Notes under the pieces: generated by a model
What the model saw: only the letters and a program-made list of their open reading frames with translations
What the model was told of the DNA's origin: nothing
Databases searched by the model: none
Translations under genes and position numbers: made by a program
Part shown: positions 16,624 through 25,324 of the stretch, piece by piece
How the letters are laid out: each line of letters starts with the position of its first letter
How positions within the stretch are numbered: the first letter of the stretch is position 1
DNA from: Christiangramia portivictoriae DSM 23547
Lineage (GTDB): Bacteria; Bacteroidota; Bacteroidia; Flavobacteriales; Flavobacteriaceae
Assembly (NCBI RefSeq): GCF_000423045.1
Contig: NZ_AUHF01000007.1
Span: forward strand, 186,001 to 250,000
Direction of reading: 5' to 3'
DNA: 64,000 nt

Positions 16624-17025
16624 TTACTTCAACGGATCTCTTCTATTTGCCTTGATCTCTGATCTTTTTTTCTTTGAGTGCAACCTTTTAAGCTTGGAAG
16701 CACGAGAAGGTTTCGTCTTTTTGCGAGGTTTCTGTTTCTTTAAAGCAGACTTCAGTAAATCCAGAAAATTTTGGATGACGATCTCGCGGTTGGAATGCTG
16801 ACTCCTGGAATCCTCACTCGACATTTTCAAAAAGCCTTCCCGGTTGATCCTGTTGGCGAGCTTCCTTTGTATTCTGCTTTTCTCGGTTTCTGAAAGCCCT
16901 TTTGAATCTTCCACATGCCAGCTAAGTTCCACCTTCGTGGCTGTTTTGTTAGCATGTTGTCCTCCGGGACCAGAACTCCTCACGGCTTTAAACTCAAGCT
17001 CTGTTTCAATTTGATGTTGATCCAT
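16624..17025 (-). CDS. arfB: Peptidyl-tRNA hydrolase ArfB (stalled-ribosome rescue)
   Basis: Releases peptides from ribosomes stalled without a stop codon. The 133 residues contain the class-I release-factor GGQ motif in AVRSSGPGGQHANKTATKVE, followed by a basic tail (KKQKPRKKTKPSRASKLKRLHSKKK is split across this region) that enters the mRNA channel. I use the ATG at 17025, which overlaps the DUF4301 stop as TAATG; the longer open frame upstream simply reads through the end of that gene. Last gene of a coupled five-gene operon. Confidence 0.93.
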   Translation of the reverse strand: MDQHQIETELEFKAVRSSGPGGQHANKTATKVELSWHVEDSKGLSETEKSRIQRKLANRINREGFLKMSSEDSRSQHSNREIVIQNFLDLLKSALKKQKPRKKTKPSRASKLKRLHSKKKRSEIKANRRDPLK

Positions 17026-18563
17026 TAAGCCGGTTGGTGAGAATCTTTTAAAAGATCGGCAACCGTTTTTACAGGATTGAAGGTTTCCACAGGAACTTCT
17101 ACAAAGATCGTATTCCACCGTGCCATCCCGCCATTCCACAATCCAGGTCTCTCCAAAGCTTTTAATTCCTTTCCATCCTTTGTTTTATCTGCAATAAAAC
17201 TCATTTCTTGGTCTACATATTCATTGAGATCATAAGCTTCTCCTTTGTGGTCTTTGAGTCCGCACACAATATCCACTGGATTAAAATGGGTGGATTCACG
17301 CGCTGTTTTAGCCTGTTCAGGATTGTTGTTATCGATCTGTGCCCCTTCGATTATTTGCAGAGAATTATTCCCATCACTGTCTTTCACCAGGAAAGGGCCA
17401 CCGCCAGGTTCTCCTTCATTTTTAACCATCCCGCACACACGTAATGGCCGGCGAAGTTTATGTTTTAGATTTTCCACAAACATATCGCCATCGCTCCCAG
17501 ACTTTATAAATAGTTCATCATTCAGAAAAGACTGGATCTCATCCAGCTTGTCATGAGAAACGTTACCCTCGTCGAGGATAGTAAGATATTCATATACTTT
17601 ATTCTGAACCTTCAGCAGTTTTCCTCCCAGCAATTTTTTATGATCGGCCACATTCTGAACATTGTCTTCAGTAACCACATTATCGATATTTTTTACAAAA
17701 ACGACATCTGCATCCAACTGATTCATATTTTCAATAAGCGCACCGTGACCTCCCGGCCTGAAAAACAAAGAATCTTCCTTAGTTCTAAAAGGTTCGAATT
17801 CATTGGTGACCGCAATGGTATCTGTTTTTGGGTCCTGGTAGGAATAACTAATTTCAAATTTTACACCTGTGGACTTTTCAACCCGATCCTTCACATCCTT
17901 CCACTCAGCTTCAAATTTCTCCCGATCACCTTCAGCTACGGTGAAATGTAGCCTGGCGACTCCATTTACTGTAATGTATTGCGCAGCCTCGAACAAATGC
18001 TCTTCAAAGGCAGTTGAAATATGGCTATCATATTTATGGAATGGAACAAGGCCTTTAGGCAGATTGCTTAAATAAAGACCATCCTGATCTAAAATAGTAT
18101 GTACCAGAATCGAGTGCTGGTGATTATGAGACAGATCCTCATAATCCGGGTGAATCTTTCTGGCTTTGTTCACCGCATGATCGTAGAATGGCAATTTATC
18201 TATATGGTTGAAAAATCTTTGAAGATCTGCATCGCCCGTTTTGTCAAGATATGTTCTTAGGTCATCATTTTCCGGATCGAATTCTTCGGAAAATTTATGC
18301 AAAGCCTTGAACATTCTGGAGGCTGCACCAGAGGCCGGTACGAATTTTAGTATGTTATGTTTCGATTTTTCAGAATTGTAAAAATCTATGAGCTCATGTT
18401 TTTCTGAAGTTTCGATCCTGCTTATTCCATTTCCTACCGTAGCGGCTTCAGTGATATTTACTTTAAGATTGCCTCGCTTAAAAATGGCGATCTGGTCTTC
18501 TACTTCATCTTTGCTTATTCCTTTTTTCTCAATCTGAAGGATATCTTTTTCGTTAAAATTCAC
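17025..18563 (-). CDS. DUF4301 family protein
   Basis: A 512-residue soluble protein matching DUF4301, known mainly from Bacteroidetes. Visible elements include KFVPASGAASRMFKALHKF near residue 80, HFTVAEGDREKFEAEW, FFRPGGHGALIENMNQLDADV and VCGMVKNEGEPGGGPF. The PASGAASRM and PGGHGALI stretches recall a nucleotidyltransferase-like phosphate loop, but no activity is established. It overlaps the kinase gene upstream by 4 nt and arfB by 1 nt. Its place in a thiamine-transport operon hints at a role in cofactor metabolism (inference). Confidence 0.85.
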   Translation of the reverse strand: MNFNEKDILQIEKKGISKDEVEDQIAIFKRGNLKVNITEAATVGNGISRIETSEKHELIDFYNSEKSKHNILKFVPASGAASRMFKALHKFSEEFDPENDDLRTYLDKTGDADLQRFFNHIDKLPFYDHAVNKARKIHPDYEDLSHNHQHSILVHTILDQDGLYLSNLPKGLVPFHKYDSHISTAFEEHLFEAAQYITVNGVARLHFTVAEGDREKFEAEWKDVKDRVEKSTGVKFEISYSYQDPKTDTIAVTNEFEPFRTKEDSLFFRPGGHGALIENMNQLDADVVFVKNIDNVVTEDNVQNVADHKKLLGGKLLKVQNKVYEYLTILDEGNVSHDKLDEIQSFLNDELFIKSGSDGDMFVENLKHKLRRPLRVCGMVKNEGEPGGGPFLVKDSDGNNSLQIIEGAQIDNNNPEQAKTARESTHFNPVDIVCGLKDHKGEAYDLNEYVDQEMSFIADKTKDGKELKALERPGLWNGGMARWNTIFVEVPVETFNPVKTVADLLKDSHQPA

Positions 18564-19132
18564 TGGTTATGAGTTTTTAATAGTTGGTCAATCTTTTTTA
18601 CTGCGGAATTTAATCGGGTTTGCCGATCACCTTTCAGAATCATATATGGTTTTTGATACTTATCGAGCGTTTCCTGAAATCTCTCAAACATTCCCTCACG
18701 GTCGTGAGGTTTATCCCTTAGATCATCTGGTGTCCACGGAACATCAATATACGTTAAAAAGTAGAGAGCGTATTCGTTGTTTAACGCATGTTTAAGAAGT
18801 TGCGGATCTACGAAGTTGTCGTAATATGCTTCAGAATAAACCTTTATTTCCAGTAGATCGGTATCACATATTAAAATCCTGTCTGCCTGCATGGATTTCT
18901 CATTTTCCAAACGCATCTGTCCCCGGGCAATGGGTAAAATATCACGTGGTTCGCAAATCCTGTGTTCCTTGTCCCATACTTTTTGAAGGTATTGCCTCAT
19001 GAATTCTGGCACCAGCGGTTCAGCATAGTAATTGGAAAGATCTTCAGAAAGCGTGGTTTTTCCTGTGGATTCGGGTCCAAAAAGGACTATTTTCAGGCAG
19101 GACGAAGGTCGTTGCGTAAGTTTTTCTTCCAT
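18560..19132 (-). CDS. NadR-like P-loop kinase, candidate vitamin kinase
   Basis: A 190-residue ATPase of the NadR kinase-domain type. Walker A is GPESTGKTT at residues 19-27, followed by YYAEPLVPEFMRQYL and the Walker-B-like ILICDTDLLEIKVY; the lid carries RDKPHDREGMFERF. NadR relatives phosphorylate nicotinamide riboside. Here the gene sits with a PnuC-family transporter and a thiamine-binding protein, so thiamine is a plausible alternative substrate, with phosphorylation trapping the imported vitamin. The substrate is inference. It overlaps the transporter gene by 40 nt. Confidence 0.82.
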   Translation of the reverse strand: MEEKLTQRPSSCLKIVLFGPESTGKTTLSEDLSNYYAEPLVPEFMRQYLQKVWDKEHRICEPRDILPIARGQMRLENEKSMQADRILICDTDLLEIKVYSEAYYDNFVDPQLLKHALNNEYALYFLTYIDVPWTPDDLRDKPHDREGMFERFQETLDKYQKPYMILKGDRQTRLNSAVKKIDQLLKTHNQ

Positions 19133-19725
19133 GCTAGATAACCGTAAATGGCAATAATGGTAAATAATAGATATTGTAAGCTGGTTAAAGTTAAGCCTTT
19201 ATAAAAATACAGCGGTACAGAAATGATATCTCCAATGATCCAGTAGATCCAGTTTTCGATCTTCTTTCGCGCCATAAGCCACATTCCCACAAAGAATATT
19301 GCCGTTGTGACCGTATCTACATAAGCCGTCCAGTTATTCCATTTATCGAACCATTCATAGATACCAAAAACCAAGAGCAGTGTTGCAATAAATATGATAA
19401 AAGATAGAAGCTTTTCTTTTCTGGTGGTAGAAGTAATTGGTGTAAAGTGATCATCGTCTACTTTCCTGGTCCATACGTACCAGCCATAAATACTCATGGA
19501 AAAGTAATAGGCATTGATCATCATATCGCCTAGCAATTCCCATTGCCATAGCAGGTACACGAAGATCATCGTACTTACGATACCGGTTGGGTACACAAGA
19601 ATGTTGTTTTGCTTGGAATACCAGACAGAAAGAAAACCAAAGATCACAGCAATGATCTCCAGAACGATGTAAAGTGTAGGATATTCTGAGTATTGACTAA
19701 ACAGGTAATCAAAAATGGGCTGCAT
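19093..19725 (-). CDS. pnuT: PnuC-family vitamin transporter (probably PnuT, thiamine)
   Basis: A 210-residue inner-membrane protein with about seven hydrophobic helices. The PnuC hallmarks are GFLSVWYSKQNNILVYPTGIVS near the start and NWIYWIIGDIISVPLYFYKG in the second half (the WxxxN/W-rich substrate site). PnuC carries nicotinamide riboside, while PnuT carries thiamine; sequence alone does not separate them safely. The adjacent thiamine-binding gene argues for PnuT. These transporters work by facilitated diffusion followed by phosphorylation, which fits the downstream kinase. Confidence 0.8.
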   Translation of the reverse strand: MQPIFDYLFSQYSEYPTLYIVLEIIAVIFGFLSVWYSKQNNILVYPTGIVSTMIFVYLLWQWELLGDMMINAYYFSMSIYGWYVWTRKVDDDHFTPITSTTRKEKLLSFIIFIATLLLVFGIYEWFDKWNNWTAYVDTVTTAIFFVGMWLMARKKIENWIYWIIGDIISVPLYFYKGLTLTSLQYLLFTIIAIYGYLAWKKNLRNDLRPA

Positions 19726-20005
19726 AGTCGGAGCGATCAGATTTTACAATTTTTACGTACATGAGTCCGCGGTCGATCGCTTCAAAGGCATTTTTAATCT
19801 CTTTATGGAGTAATCCCATCACCTCATCATAATGACCGTATACCTGAGTGCTTAGCGGATTTTCTTTGATGGTGAGTCCCGAATCACGCATTTTTTTTAT
19901 GAAGTTGATGATCGCCGGTTCGTAATCATCCTGAATTGGGGTGAGTGTAAGTTCTACTGAAATGTTCATAATGACGGTTTGGATTTCAAAGTTAGCCATT
20001 ATCAA
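19709..20005 (-). CDS. Thiamine-binding protein (MTH1187/YkoF type, DUF77)
   Basis: A 98-residue ferredoxin-like protein of the MTH1187/YkoF family, which binds the pyrimidine part of thiamine in solution. The family start NISVELTLTPIQDDYEPAI and the later NPLSTQVYGHYDEVMGLL are recognisable. It overlaps the transporter gene by 17 nt and is first in the operon. A start at the second ATG, 13 codons in (MNISVELTL), is also possible and fits the family N-terminus better. No TPP riboswitch is visible upstream, unlike the receptor gene. Confidence 0.82.
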   Translation of the reverse strand: MIMANFEIQTVIMNISVELTLTPIQDDYEPAIINFIKKMRDSGLTIKENPLSTQVYGHYDEVMGLLHKEIKNAFEAIDRGLMYVKIVKSDRSDYAAHF

Positions 20006-20064
20006 AAGCTTTAACTGAAGTCACCAATTTTTTTTCTGAAATTCATAAATATTAAAGAGTTGGA

Positions 20065-20250
20065 CTATTGCCTTATCAGGTATTTTACCAAATGTGAAAT
20101 TCCTAAAATGAACAATGTACCACAAATGAATAGTTTGATAATATCTGCTGTATCATCAAATTGAATCTCTTGAAACGTCAGAATCAAACCTATCGTTCCC
20201 AAAATAGTATAAAGAACAGATCTTGGTAAAGTCATTTTATGCATTGCCAT
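20065..20250 (-). CDS. Small two-helix membrane protein
   Basis: About 61 residues with two hydrophobic helices (SVLYTILGTIGLILTF and IIKLFICGTLFILGIS). The frame stays open further upstream, but that extension is low-complexity and overlaps the REP-like repeats, so I start at the ATG at 20250 (MAMHKMTLP). No family recognised. It stands alone between the thiamine operon and the repeats. Confidence 0.5.
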   Translation of the reverse strand: MAMHKMTLPRSVLYTILGTIGLILTFQEIQFDDTADIIKLFICGTLFILGISHLVKYLIRQ

Positions 20251-20301
20251 AAATTTATGTTCGTTACTTGTTATACTATTAATATCTGAATCTTTCTCAT
20301 T

Positions 20302-20414
20302 GCGCCTGTCGAAGTGCTGCACTGAGCTTGTCGAAGTGCTGCTCTTCAACCAACAATCTTTTCATACTGTACTATTGAACCTGTCGAAATGCCACACTGA
20401 GCCTGTCGAAGTGC
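20302..20414. repeat. REP-like cluster of CCTGTCGAAGTGC units
   Basis: Four copies of a 13-nt unit CCTGTCGAAGTGC (with CTTG and AATGC variants) at 20305, 20327, 20380 and 20402. Two are preceded by CACTGAG, giving a hairpin CACT ... AGTG. This matches the dispersed extragenic palindromes common in Bacteroidetes genomes; the only copies I noticed in the window are here. Confidence 0.8.
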
Positions 20415-20470
20415 AATATTCAGAATAGATAATTGAGCACAGACATTCCAAAGCATATTCCCAAAAGATA

Positions 20471-21172
20471 TCAGTTTTCAAAAGCAGTTCCCATGACCAC
20501 CATGGTCGCACCAGATTGATAAGCATTGTTCATTTGCTGCCGGTTGCGAATGCCTCCACCCACAATGATGGGGATTTCAAGACTGCTGGCTACCGCCCTG
20601 ATAATTTGCGAGGAAACCGGAAAATTTGCGCCGCTTCCCGCTTCAAGATAGATCAATTGTTTTCCAGAATATTGTCCTGCCAGCGCTGTATTTACAACCT
20701 GTTTTACCTCCTTCTGATCTATAGGAATGGTATTACTTACTTTTTGAACTGATGTTTCCCTGCCACCATCGATAAGGATGTAACCCGTTGGGATCACTTC
20801 AAGATCTGAATTTTTAATTTTCTCTACAGAGCGCACCTGTTGCCCTATCAAAAATTCAGGATTTCTACCTGAAATAAGACTTAAAAAAAGTAAAGCATCT
20901 GCTTCCGTAGAAATTTGCGAATGATCGCCTGGAAACAGAACCACTGGTAAACTACAACAGTTCTTAATAGCTTTTACCACAGCACAGGTTTCACCCTCTT
21001 TCACGGTACTTCCACCCACAAAAATATGCGTGGTCTCTTTTGGTATTTTTTGAAAGAATTCTGAAGCTCTGGCAACATCGAATTTATCTGGATCTACCAG
21101 AATAGACAGTAATTTACGCTCTTCAAAAGCTGCCTGCCTGATCTCCTCCAGGTAAGATTGTACCTGAATCAT
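20471..21172 (-). CDS. Geranylgeranylglyceryl phosphate synthase-like (PcrB/GGGPS)
   Basis: A 233-residue TIM-barrel prenyltransferase. Characteristic segments: LLSILVDPDKF (phosphate/Mg site), HIFVGGSTVKEG, VVLFPGDHSQIS, YILIDGGRETSVQ, IYLEAGSGANFPV and the terminal phosphate-binding IIVGGGIRNRQQMNNAYQSGATMVVMGTA. GGGPS joins sn-glycerol-1-phosphate to a polyprenyl diphosphate, the committed step of archaeal lipids. Homologues in Flavobacteria are known; their lipid product is not settled. Its start overlaps the phosphopantetheinyl-transferase stop as ATGA. A polyprenyl synthetase that could supply substrate lies 17 kb away (inference). Confidence 0.92.
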   Translation of the reverse strand: MIQVQSYLEEIRQAAFEERKLLSILVDPDKFDVARASEFFQKIPKETTHIFVGGSTVKEGETCAVVKAIKNCCSLPVVLFPGDHSQISTEADALLFLSLISGRNPEFLIGQQVRSVEKIKNSDLEVIPTGYILIDGGRETSVQKVSNTIPIDQKEVKQVVNTALAGQYSGKQLIYLEAGSGANFPVSSQIIRAVASSLEIPIIVGGGIRNRQQMNNAYQSGATMVVMGTAFEN

Positions 21173-21819
21173 TCAGCTACAGATTCAGAAATTGAAGGCA
21201 CAGCATACACACAGGTGAAATTCTCAAATTCAAGGAAATCGATATCATACCACGCATCCAGTTCTTGATATCCCACACGAGCGGTTGTTTTCGAATCTTC
21301 AAAATCAAAGTCGGTCACATTGATATGCTGTAAAAAACCAACTCCAGGCCTGGCAATCAATTTGTAGACAGATTCCTTGGCACCCCACACAATGGTAAGC
21401 TTTCTGATCAAAGCTTCCTCATTCGCCAGGGTATGATATTCGCTAAGCGGAGTAAATTTGTTCGCAATTTTCAGGATCTTCTCGCGCTGCTTCTCTATAT
21501 CGATCCCTACATCACGATTACTAATGATGATCGCGGTGAAATTGAAGGAATGCGTAATTGAAATATACTTATCGTCCTTTAAATGTGGTTTACCATGATC
21601 ATCATAATAAAGATCGTGATCTGTATACCCGGCTTCAGCCAATAAATGCCTTATACTCATAAAGCCACGACGGTGAATTTCAGATTTCATACCGTCCACT
21701 CTCTTTTGACAATGAGCTGTAAGATCGATCCCATTTACCAGCCAGTCAAATGACTCTTCCACCTTCCAAATGAAGACTTTAGTACGTTCATCAACTGTTA
21801 TTGTTTTATAAAGAGGCAT
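21169..21819 (-). CDS. 4'-phosphopantetheinyl transferase family protein
   Basis: A 216-residue enzyme that transfers phosphopantetheine from CoA to carrier-protein serines. The two signature motifs are [12 protein letters not shown] (Mg-binding aspartate) and [17 protein letters not shown] (WxxKE/Y...K). The length suits the Sfp/EntD-like or HetI type rather than short AcpS. It may serve fatty-acid synthesis or a secondary pathway; the target is not visible here. Coupled to the GGGPS gene by a 4-nt overlap. Confidence 0.9.
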   Translation of the reverse strand: MPLYKTITVDERTKVFIWKVEESFDWLVNGIDLTAHCQKRVDGMKSEIHRRGFMSIRHLLAEAGYTDHDLYYDDHGKPHLKDDKYISITHSFNFTAIIISNRDVGIDIEKQREKILKIANKFTPLSEYHTLANEEALIRKLTIVWGAKESVYKLIARPGVGFLQHINVTDFDFEDSKTTARVGYQELDAWYDIDFLEFENFTCVYAVPSISESVAE

Positions 21820-21839
21820 ATATTTTCTAAGCTTTTCCC

Positions 21840-21847
21840 TATTTTTG
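21840..21847 (+). promoter_or_regulatory. Probable -7 element for ahcY
   Basis: TATTTTTG matches the Bacteroidetes -7 consensus TAnnTTTG, 35 nt before the ahcY ATG. No exact TTTG -33 box is seen. Confidence 0.5.
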
Positions 21848-21882
21848 CGACATTAAAATTGCTAATATTCAAATATAATAAT

Positions 21883-23199
21883 ATGTCAACTAAAACAGTA
21901 CCGTATACCGCCTATAAAGTCAAAGATATTGAGCTAGCCGAATATGGCCGTCTTGAAATTGAACTTGCTGAAGCAGAAATGCCGGGACTTATGGCATTGC
22001 GTAAAGAGTTTGGGGAATCCAAGCCTTTAAAAGGTGCCAGAATTGCGGGTTGTTTACATATGACGATCCAGACTGCAGTGCTTATCGAAACTCTGGTAGA
22101 ACTTGGAGCAGATGTAACCTGGAGTTCCTGTAATATCTTTTCTACTCAGGATCATGCTGCTGCTGCTATAGCTGCTGCCGGGATTCCTGTGTATGCATGG
22201 AAAGGAATGACCGAGGAAGAATTTAACTGGTGTATCGAGCAAACACTTTTCTTCGGGGAAGAGCGTAAGCCGCTAAATATGATCCTGGACGATGGTGGAG
22301 ATCTTACCAATATGGTGCTTGATGAATACCCTGAACTTGCTGAAGGTATTAAAGGACTTTCAGAAGAAACAACTACAGGAGTTCATAGACTTTATGAAAG
22401 AATGAAGAACGGAACATTGCCAATGCCGGCGATCAACGTAAATGACTCTGTAACCAAATCTAAATTTGATAACAAATACGGTTGTCGCGAGAGTGCAGTA
22501 GATGCGATTCGTCGTGCTACAGATGTGATGCTGGCCGGTAAGAGAGTAGTTGTTTGTGGATATGGTGATGTTGGGAAAGGAACTGCTCAATCTTTTAAAG
22601 GTGCTGGTTCTATTGTAACTGTTACTGAAATTGATCCAATTTGTGCATTACAGGCTGCCATGGATGGTTTTGAAGTGAAGAAGCTTGAAACTGTGCTTCC
22701 AAAGGCAGACATCGTCATTACGACTACCGGAAACAAGGACATCGTACGTGGAGAGCATTTTGAAGCAATGAAGGATAAAACGATCGTAGCCAATATTGGT
22801 CACTTTGATAATGAGATCGCTGTTGCCTGGTTAAATGACAACCATGGAAGCACTAAAGTAGAGATCAAACCTCAGGTAGACAGATATACTATTAATGGTA
22901 AAGATATTATTCTTCTTGCTGAAGGTCGTTTAGTAAATTTAGGATGTGCTACAGGACATCCTAGCTTTGTAATGAGTAACTCATTTACAAACCAGACCCT
23001 CGCCCAGATGGAACTTTGGAATAATACAGACAAATATGAGAATGAAGTGTATATGTTACCAAAACATCTTGATGAGAAAGTTGCCAAGCTTCACCTGGAA
23101 AGAATTGGTGTTGAACTTACTGAACTTAAACAGGATCAGGCAGAATATATTGGGGTAACGGTTGAAGGACCATACAAGCCGGAATACTACAGATACTAG
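21883..23199 (+). CDS. ahcY: Adenosylhomocysteinase
   Basis: Hydrolyses S-adenosylhomocysteine to homocysteine and adenosine, recycling the product of methyl transfer. The 438 residues show full-length similarity: [21 protein letters not shown] split around the substrate domain, [15 protein letters not shown], the NAD-binding [17 protein letters not shown], and the C-terminal [20 protein letters not shown] ending PYKPEYYRY, where lysine and tyrosine contact NAD. I use the ATG at 21883 ([11 protein letters not shown]). Followed directly by a strong terminator, so it is monocistronic. Confidence 0.98.
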   Translation: MSTKTVPYTAYKVKDIELAEYGRLEIELAEAEMPGLMALRKEFGESKPLKGARIAGCLHMTIQTAVLIETLVELGADVTWSSCNIFSTQDHAAAAIAAAGIPVYAWKGMTEEEFNWCIEQTLFFGEERKPLNMILDDGGDLTNMVLDEYPELAEGIKGLSEETTTGVHRLYERMKNGTLPMPAINVNDSVTKSKFDNKYGCRESAVDAIRRATDVMLAGKRVVVCGYGDVGKGTAQSFKGAGSIVTVTEIDPICALQAAMDGFEVKKLETVLPKADIVITTTGNKDIVRGEHFEAMKDKTIVANIGHFDNEIAVAWLNDNHGSTKVEIKPQVDRYTINGKDIILLAEGRLVNLGCATGHPSFVMSNSFTNQTLAQMELWNNTDKYENEVYMLPKHLDEKVAKLHLERIGVELTELKQDQAEYIGVTVEGPYKPEYYRY

Positions 23200-23217
23200 G
23201 AATATTTTCCGATCGGT

Positions 23218-23250
23218 AAAAAAAGCCTCTGCCCTCACAGAGGCTTTTTT
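23218..23250 (+). terminator. Terminator of ahcY
   Basis: AAAAAAAGCCTCTG / CAGAGGCTTTTTT stem with loop CCCTCA, followed by a T-run, 20 nt after the ahcY stop. Confidence 0.9.
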
Positions 23251-23399
23251 ATTTGTTAATTCTAGGCTTAATTTAATCTCACCTTAACATTGGCTCGTTA
23301 AAATCTTTAAGCTTGAGTTAAAAAATTCTCTTCTGAAAACCGGAGTTGCTATGTTTCGTAAGTATTAACGTAATCAATAATCAATTAAAAAAATTATCT

Positions 23400-24419
23400 A
23401 TGAAAATTTTGAAAAAACCTTTACTGTTTATGGCGATGACCGCTATGTTAGGATTCACTTCATGTTCAGATGATGACGATGATGTGACAGATGATATCGT
23501 AGAGATGGATTCTGCCATGTTATATGCTACCACTCATTCTGGATCTGTAGTTCAGTATAATCTTGACGATGGTACTTCATATACAGTAAATACTTCTTCC
23601 ACAGATGCGGAAGGAATTTTTTATGATGAAGATGACAACTCTTTAATCGTAGCCTCCAGAGATCCTAAACAAATTCAGTTTTACGGAAATGTAGATATGT
23701 GGGATGGATCAATGTCTACAGTATCTGCAGATTTTATGAGTGCTAATGATCTAATGAGCCCAAGAGATGTTGCCGTGAACGGTGACCTAATTGTAGTTGC
23801 AGATAATGCTGATGTAGATGGTGATGACACCACAGCAGATGGAAGATTTTATATCTATAGCAAAGAAGACAATGGATTTACTTTAAGAAACACGGTAACC
23901 GTAGATTTTAAGGTTTGGGGTATCGAGTTTGTTGGAAACACCTTGTATGCAATTGTAGATACCACAAACATGCTGGCTAGTTTTGATAACTTCCTGTCTA
24001 ATAATACAGATGGAATGGTAAGCGCTACAAAAACTGTTATGGTAGAAGGAATTGTGAGAACTCATGGTCTTGACTATGATGGTGGAACAATGGTGCTTTC
24101 AGATATTGGAGATGCAGGATCTGACGCTGATGGTGGACTTCATGTAATTACCGATTTTGACAGTAAATTTAATAATACCATGGATGCTGGAACTTTAGCG
24201 CTTTCAGATCAAATGAGAATTTCCGGAGCAGCTACTTTATTAGGTAACCCGGTAAATGTTGCTTATGATGCAGATTCTGATATGATCTATGTTGCTGAAC
24301 TTGCCAATGGTGGCGGTAGAGTACTGGCTTTTGACGATGTGTCAAACGCGAGTGGAAATGCAACTCCAGCTGTAAACAATATGCTTTCTGGAGTATCTGC
24401 AGTATATTTTGAAGACTAA
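23400..24419 (+). CDS. Surface lipoprotein with beta-propeller-like repeats
   Basis: A 339-residue lipoprotein: signal peptide and lipobox (LGFTSCSDD), an Asp-run (DDDDDVTDD, the acidic start that often exports Bacteroidetes lipoproteins to the surface), then repeated blocks such as SVVQYNLDDGTSY, NSLIVASRDPKQIQFY, LYAIVDTTNMLASFD and MIYVAELANGGGRVLAFDD, suggestive of NHL/SMP-30 propeller blades. The start at 23400 is set by the signal peptide. No catalytic motif is seen, and the function is unknown. Confidence 0.75.
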   Translation: MKILKKPLLFMAMTAMLGFTSCSDDDDDVTDDIVEMDSAMLYATTHSGSVVQYNLDDGTSYTVNTSSTDAEGIFYDEDDNSLIVASRDPKQIQFYGNVDMWDGSMSTVSADFMSANDLMSPRDVAVNGDLIVVADNADVDGDDTTADGRFYIYSKEDNGFTLRNTVTVDFKVWGIEFVGNTLYAIVDTTNMLASFDNFLSNNTDGMVSATKTVMVEGIVRTHGLDYDGGTMVLSDIGDAGSDADGGLHVITDFDSKFNNTMDAGTLALSDQMRISGAATLLGNPVNVAYDADSDMIYVAELANGGGRVLAFDDVSNASGNATPAVNNMLSGVSAVYFED

Positions 24420-24441
24420 TTTAGTTTTTTAGTTTCAAAAG

Positions 24442-24472
24442 AAAAGCCCGGTCAAATTGACCGGGCTTTTTG
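24442..24472. terminator. Bidirectional terminator between two lipoprotein genes
   Basis: AAAAGCCCGGTCAA and TTGACCGGGCTTTT form a near-perfect 14-bp stem with T- and A-runs on both sides, between the convergent genes ending at 24419 and 24493. Confidence 0.9.
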
Positions 24473-24492
24473 CTTTTATTGATTTTGAGTGG

Positions 24493-24900
24493 TTATTCAG
24501 GAATCACTACCGCAGTTTCTTCAGAAAATACGTTCTGGCCTTTTAACCACTCCTGGAAACCCGCTTCTCCCATACGGGCTTTCATTGCTTTAGTGCTTAC
24601 AGCAGTACCTTCTACGGTCACTCCAGAAACGAAAGGATAGCTGGTGTATCTCACCACACCATCAATTAGCATGTCGTACTCCGGGCCTGCTTCTTCCAAT
24701 GCTTCATCCATAGCATCTTTAATGTTCCACCCAATTCCAAGGAAATAAGATTTCTTACCCTCGGTTTTTACACCCTGAGCTCTGTCGATGTCAAGGTTTA
24801 CATTTTTAGAACTAATTACGGTAAAGTCAACCAGCCTAAAAGAGCAACTGGATAATGTCATTGCAGCGATGGCAATGATTAGTAAAGTTTTAAACTTCAT
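24493..24900 (-). CDS. Small lipoprotein, possibly TRL-like
   Basis: A 135-residue lipoprotein (MTLSSCSFR lipobox). The middle, FLGIGWNIKDAMDEALEEAG followed by YDMLIDGVVRY, has the pattern of small TRL-type lipoproteins, where a short helix precedes a beta strand. The rest is not diagnostic. Function unknown. Confidence 0.6.
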   Translation of the reverse strand: MKFKTLLIIAIAAMTLSSCSFRLVDFTVISSKNVNLDIDRAQGVKTEGKKSYFLGIGWNIKDAMDEALEEAGPEYDMLIDGVVRYTSYPFVSGVTVEGTAVSTKAMKARMGEAGFQEWLKGQNVFSEETAVVIPE

Positions 24901-25324
24901 TTGGTTAGATTAAGTGTTTCCCCTACTCTCAGGATTTTCGGGTTCCTCCATACAAACGAAGATAGTATTTTTTATTTTATGTCTAAGAGTTAATTTTTAT
25001 AAGCGCTTAATTTAAGGATAGATTAAATTTTCTCATCATTTTATAGATACAACGAAAGACGGGTTTGGTCGCTTTATCTGAATCTGAATTATCAAATCTG
25101 AATTTTATAATCTTTGATCCAGGTTCTTCGGAAGAATTGCTAAAACCGGTGCCATCCAGAACAAACCTGGTTTTTTCAGAAAAGATAAAATCTGTAGCAT
25201 ATTTTTTTATGAGTCCGCGTTTTCCTGAAGAACTTTTCATAATCCTGGGTATTAATGAATTATTAAGTTACGAAAAAAATAGATTGATTATAATCTCGAT
25301 CAAATTTTTACGAAATATCGGTTG
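24901..25324. other. 424-nt gap with no convincing gene
   Basis: Open frames exist on both strands (about 25007-25240 reverse, 25065-25334 forward), but they overlap each other, lack recognisable motifs and sit in A+T-rich sequence. I regard the stretch as non-coding or as eroded sequence at the edge of the restriction locus to its right. Confidence 0.4.

Noticed and set aside
23470-23500. GAT/GAC-rich tandem repeat
   Set aside because: It is the coding sequence of the acidic lipoprotein export signal, not a separate repeat element.
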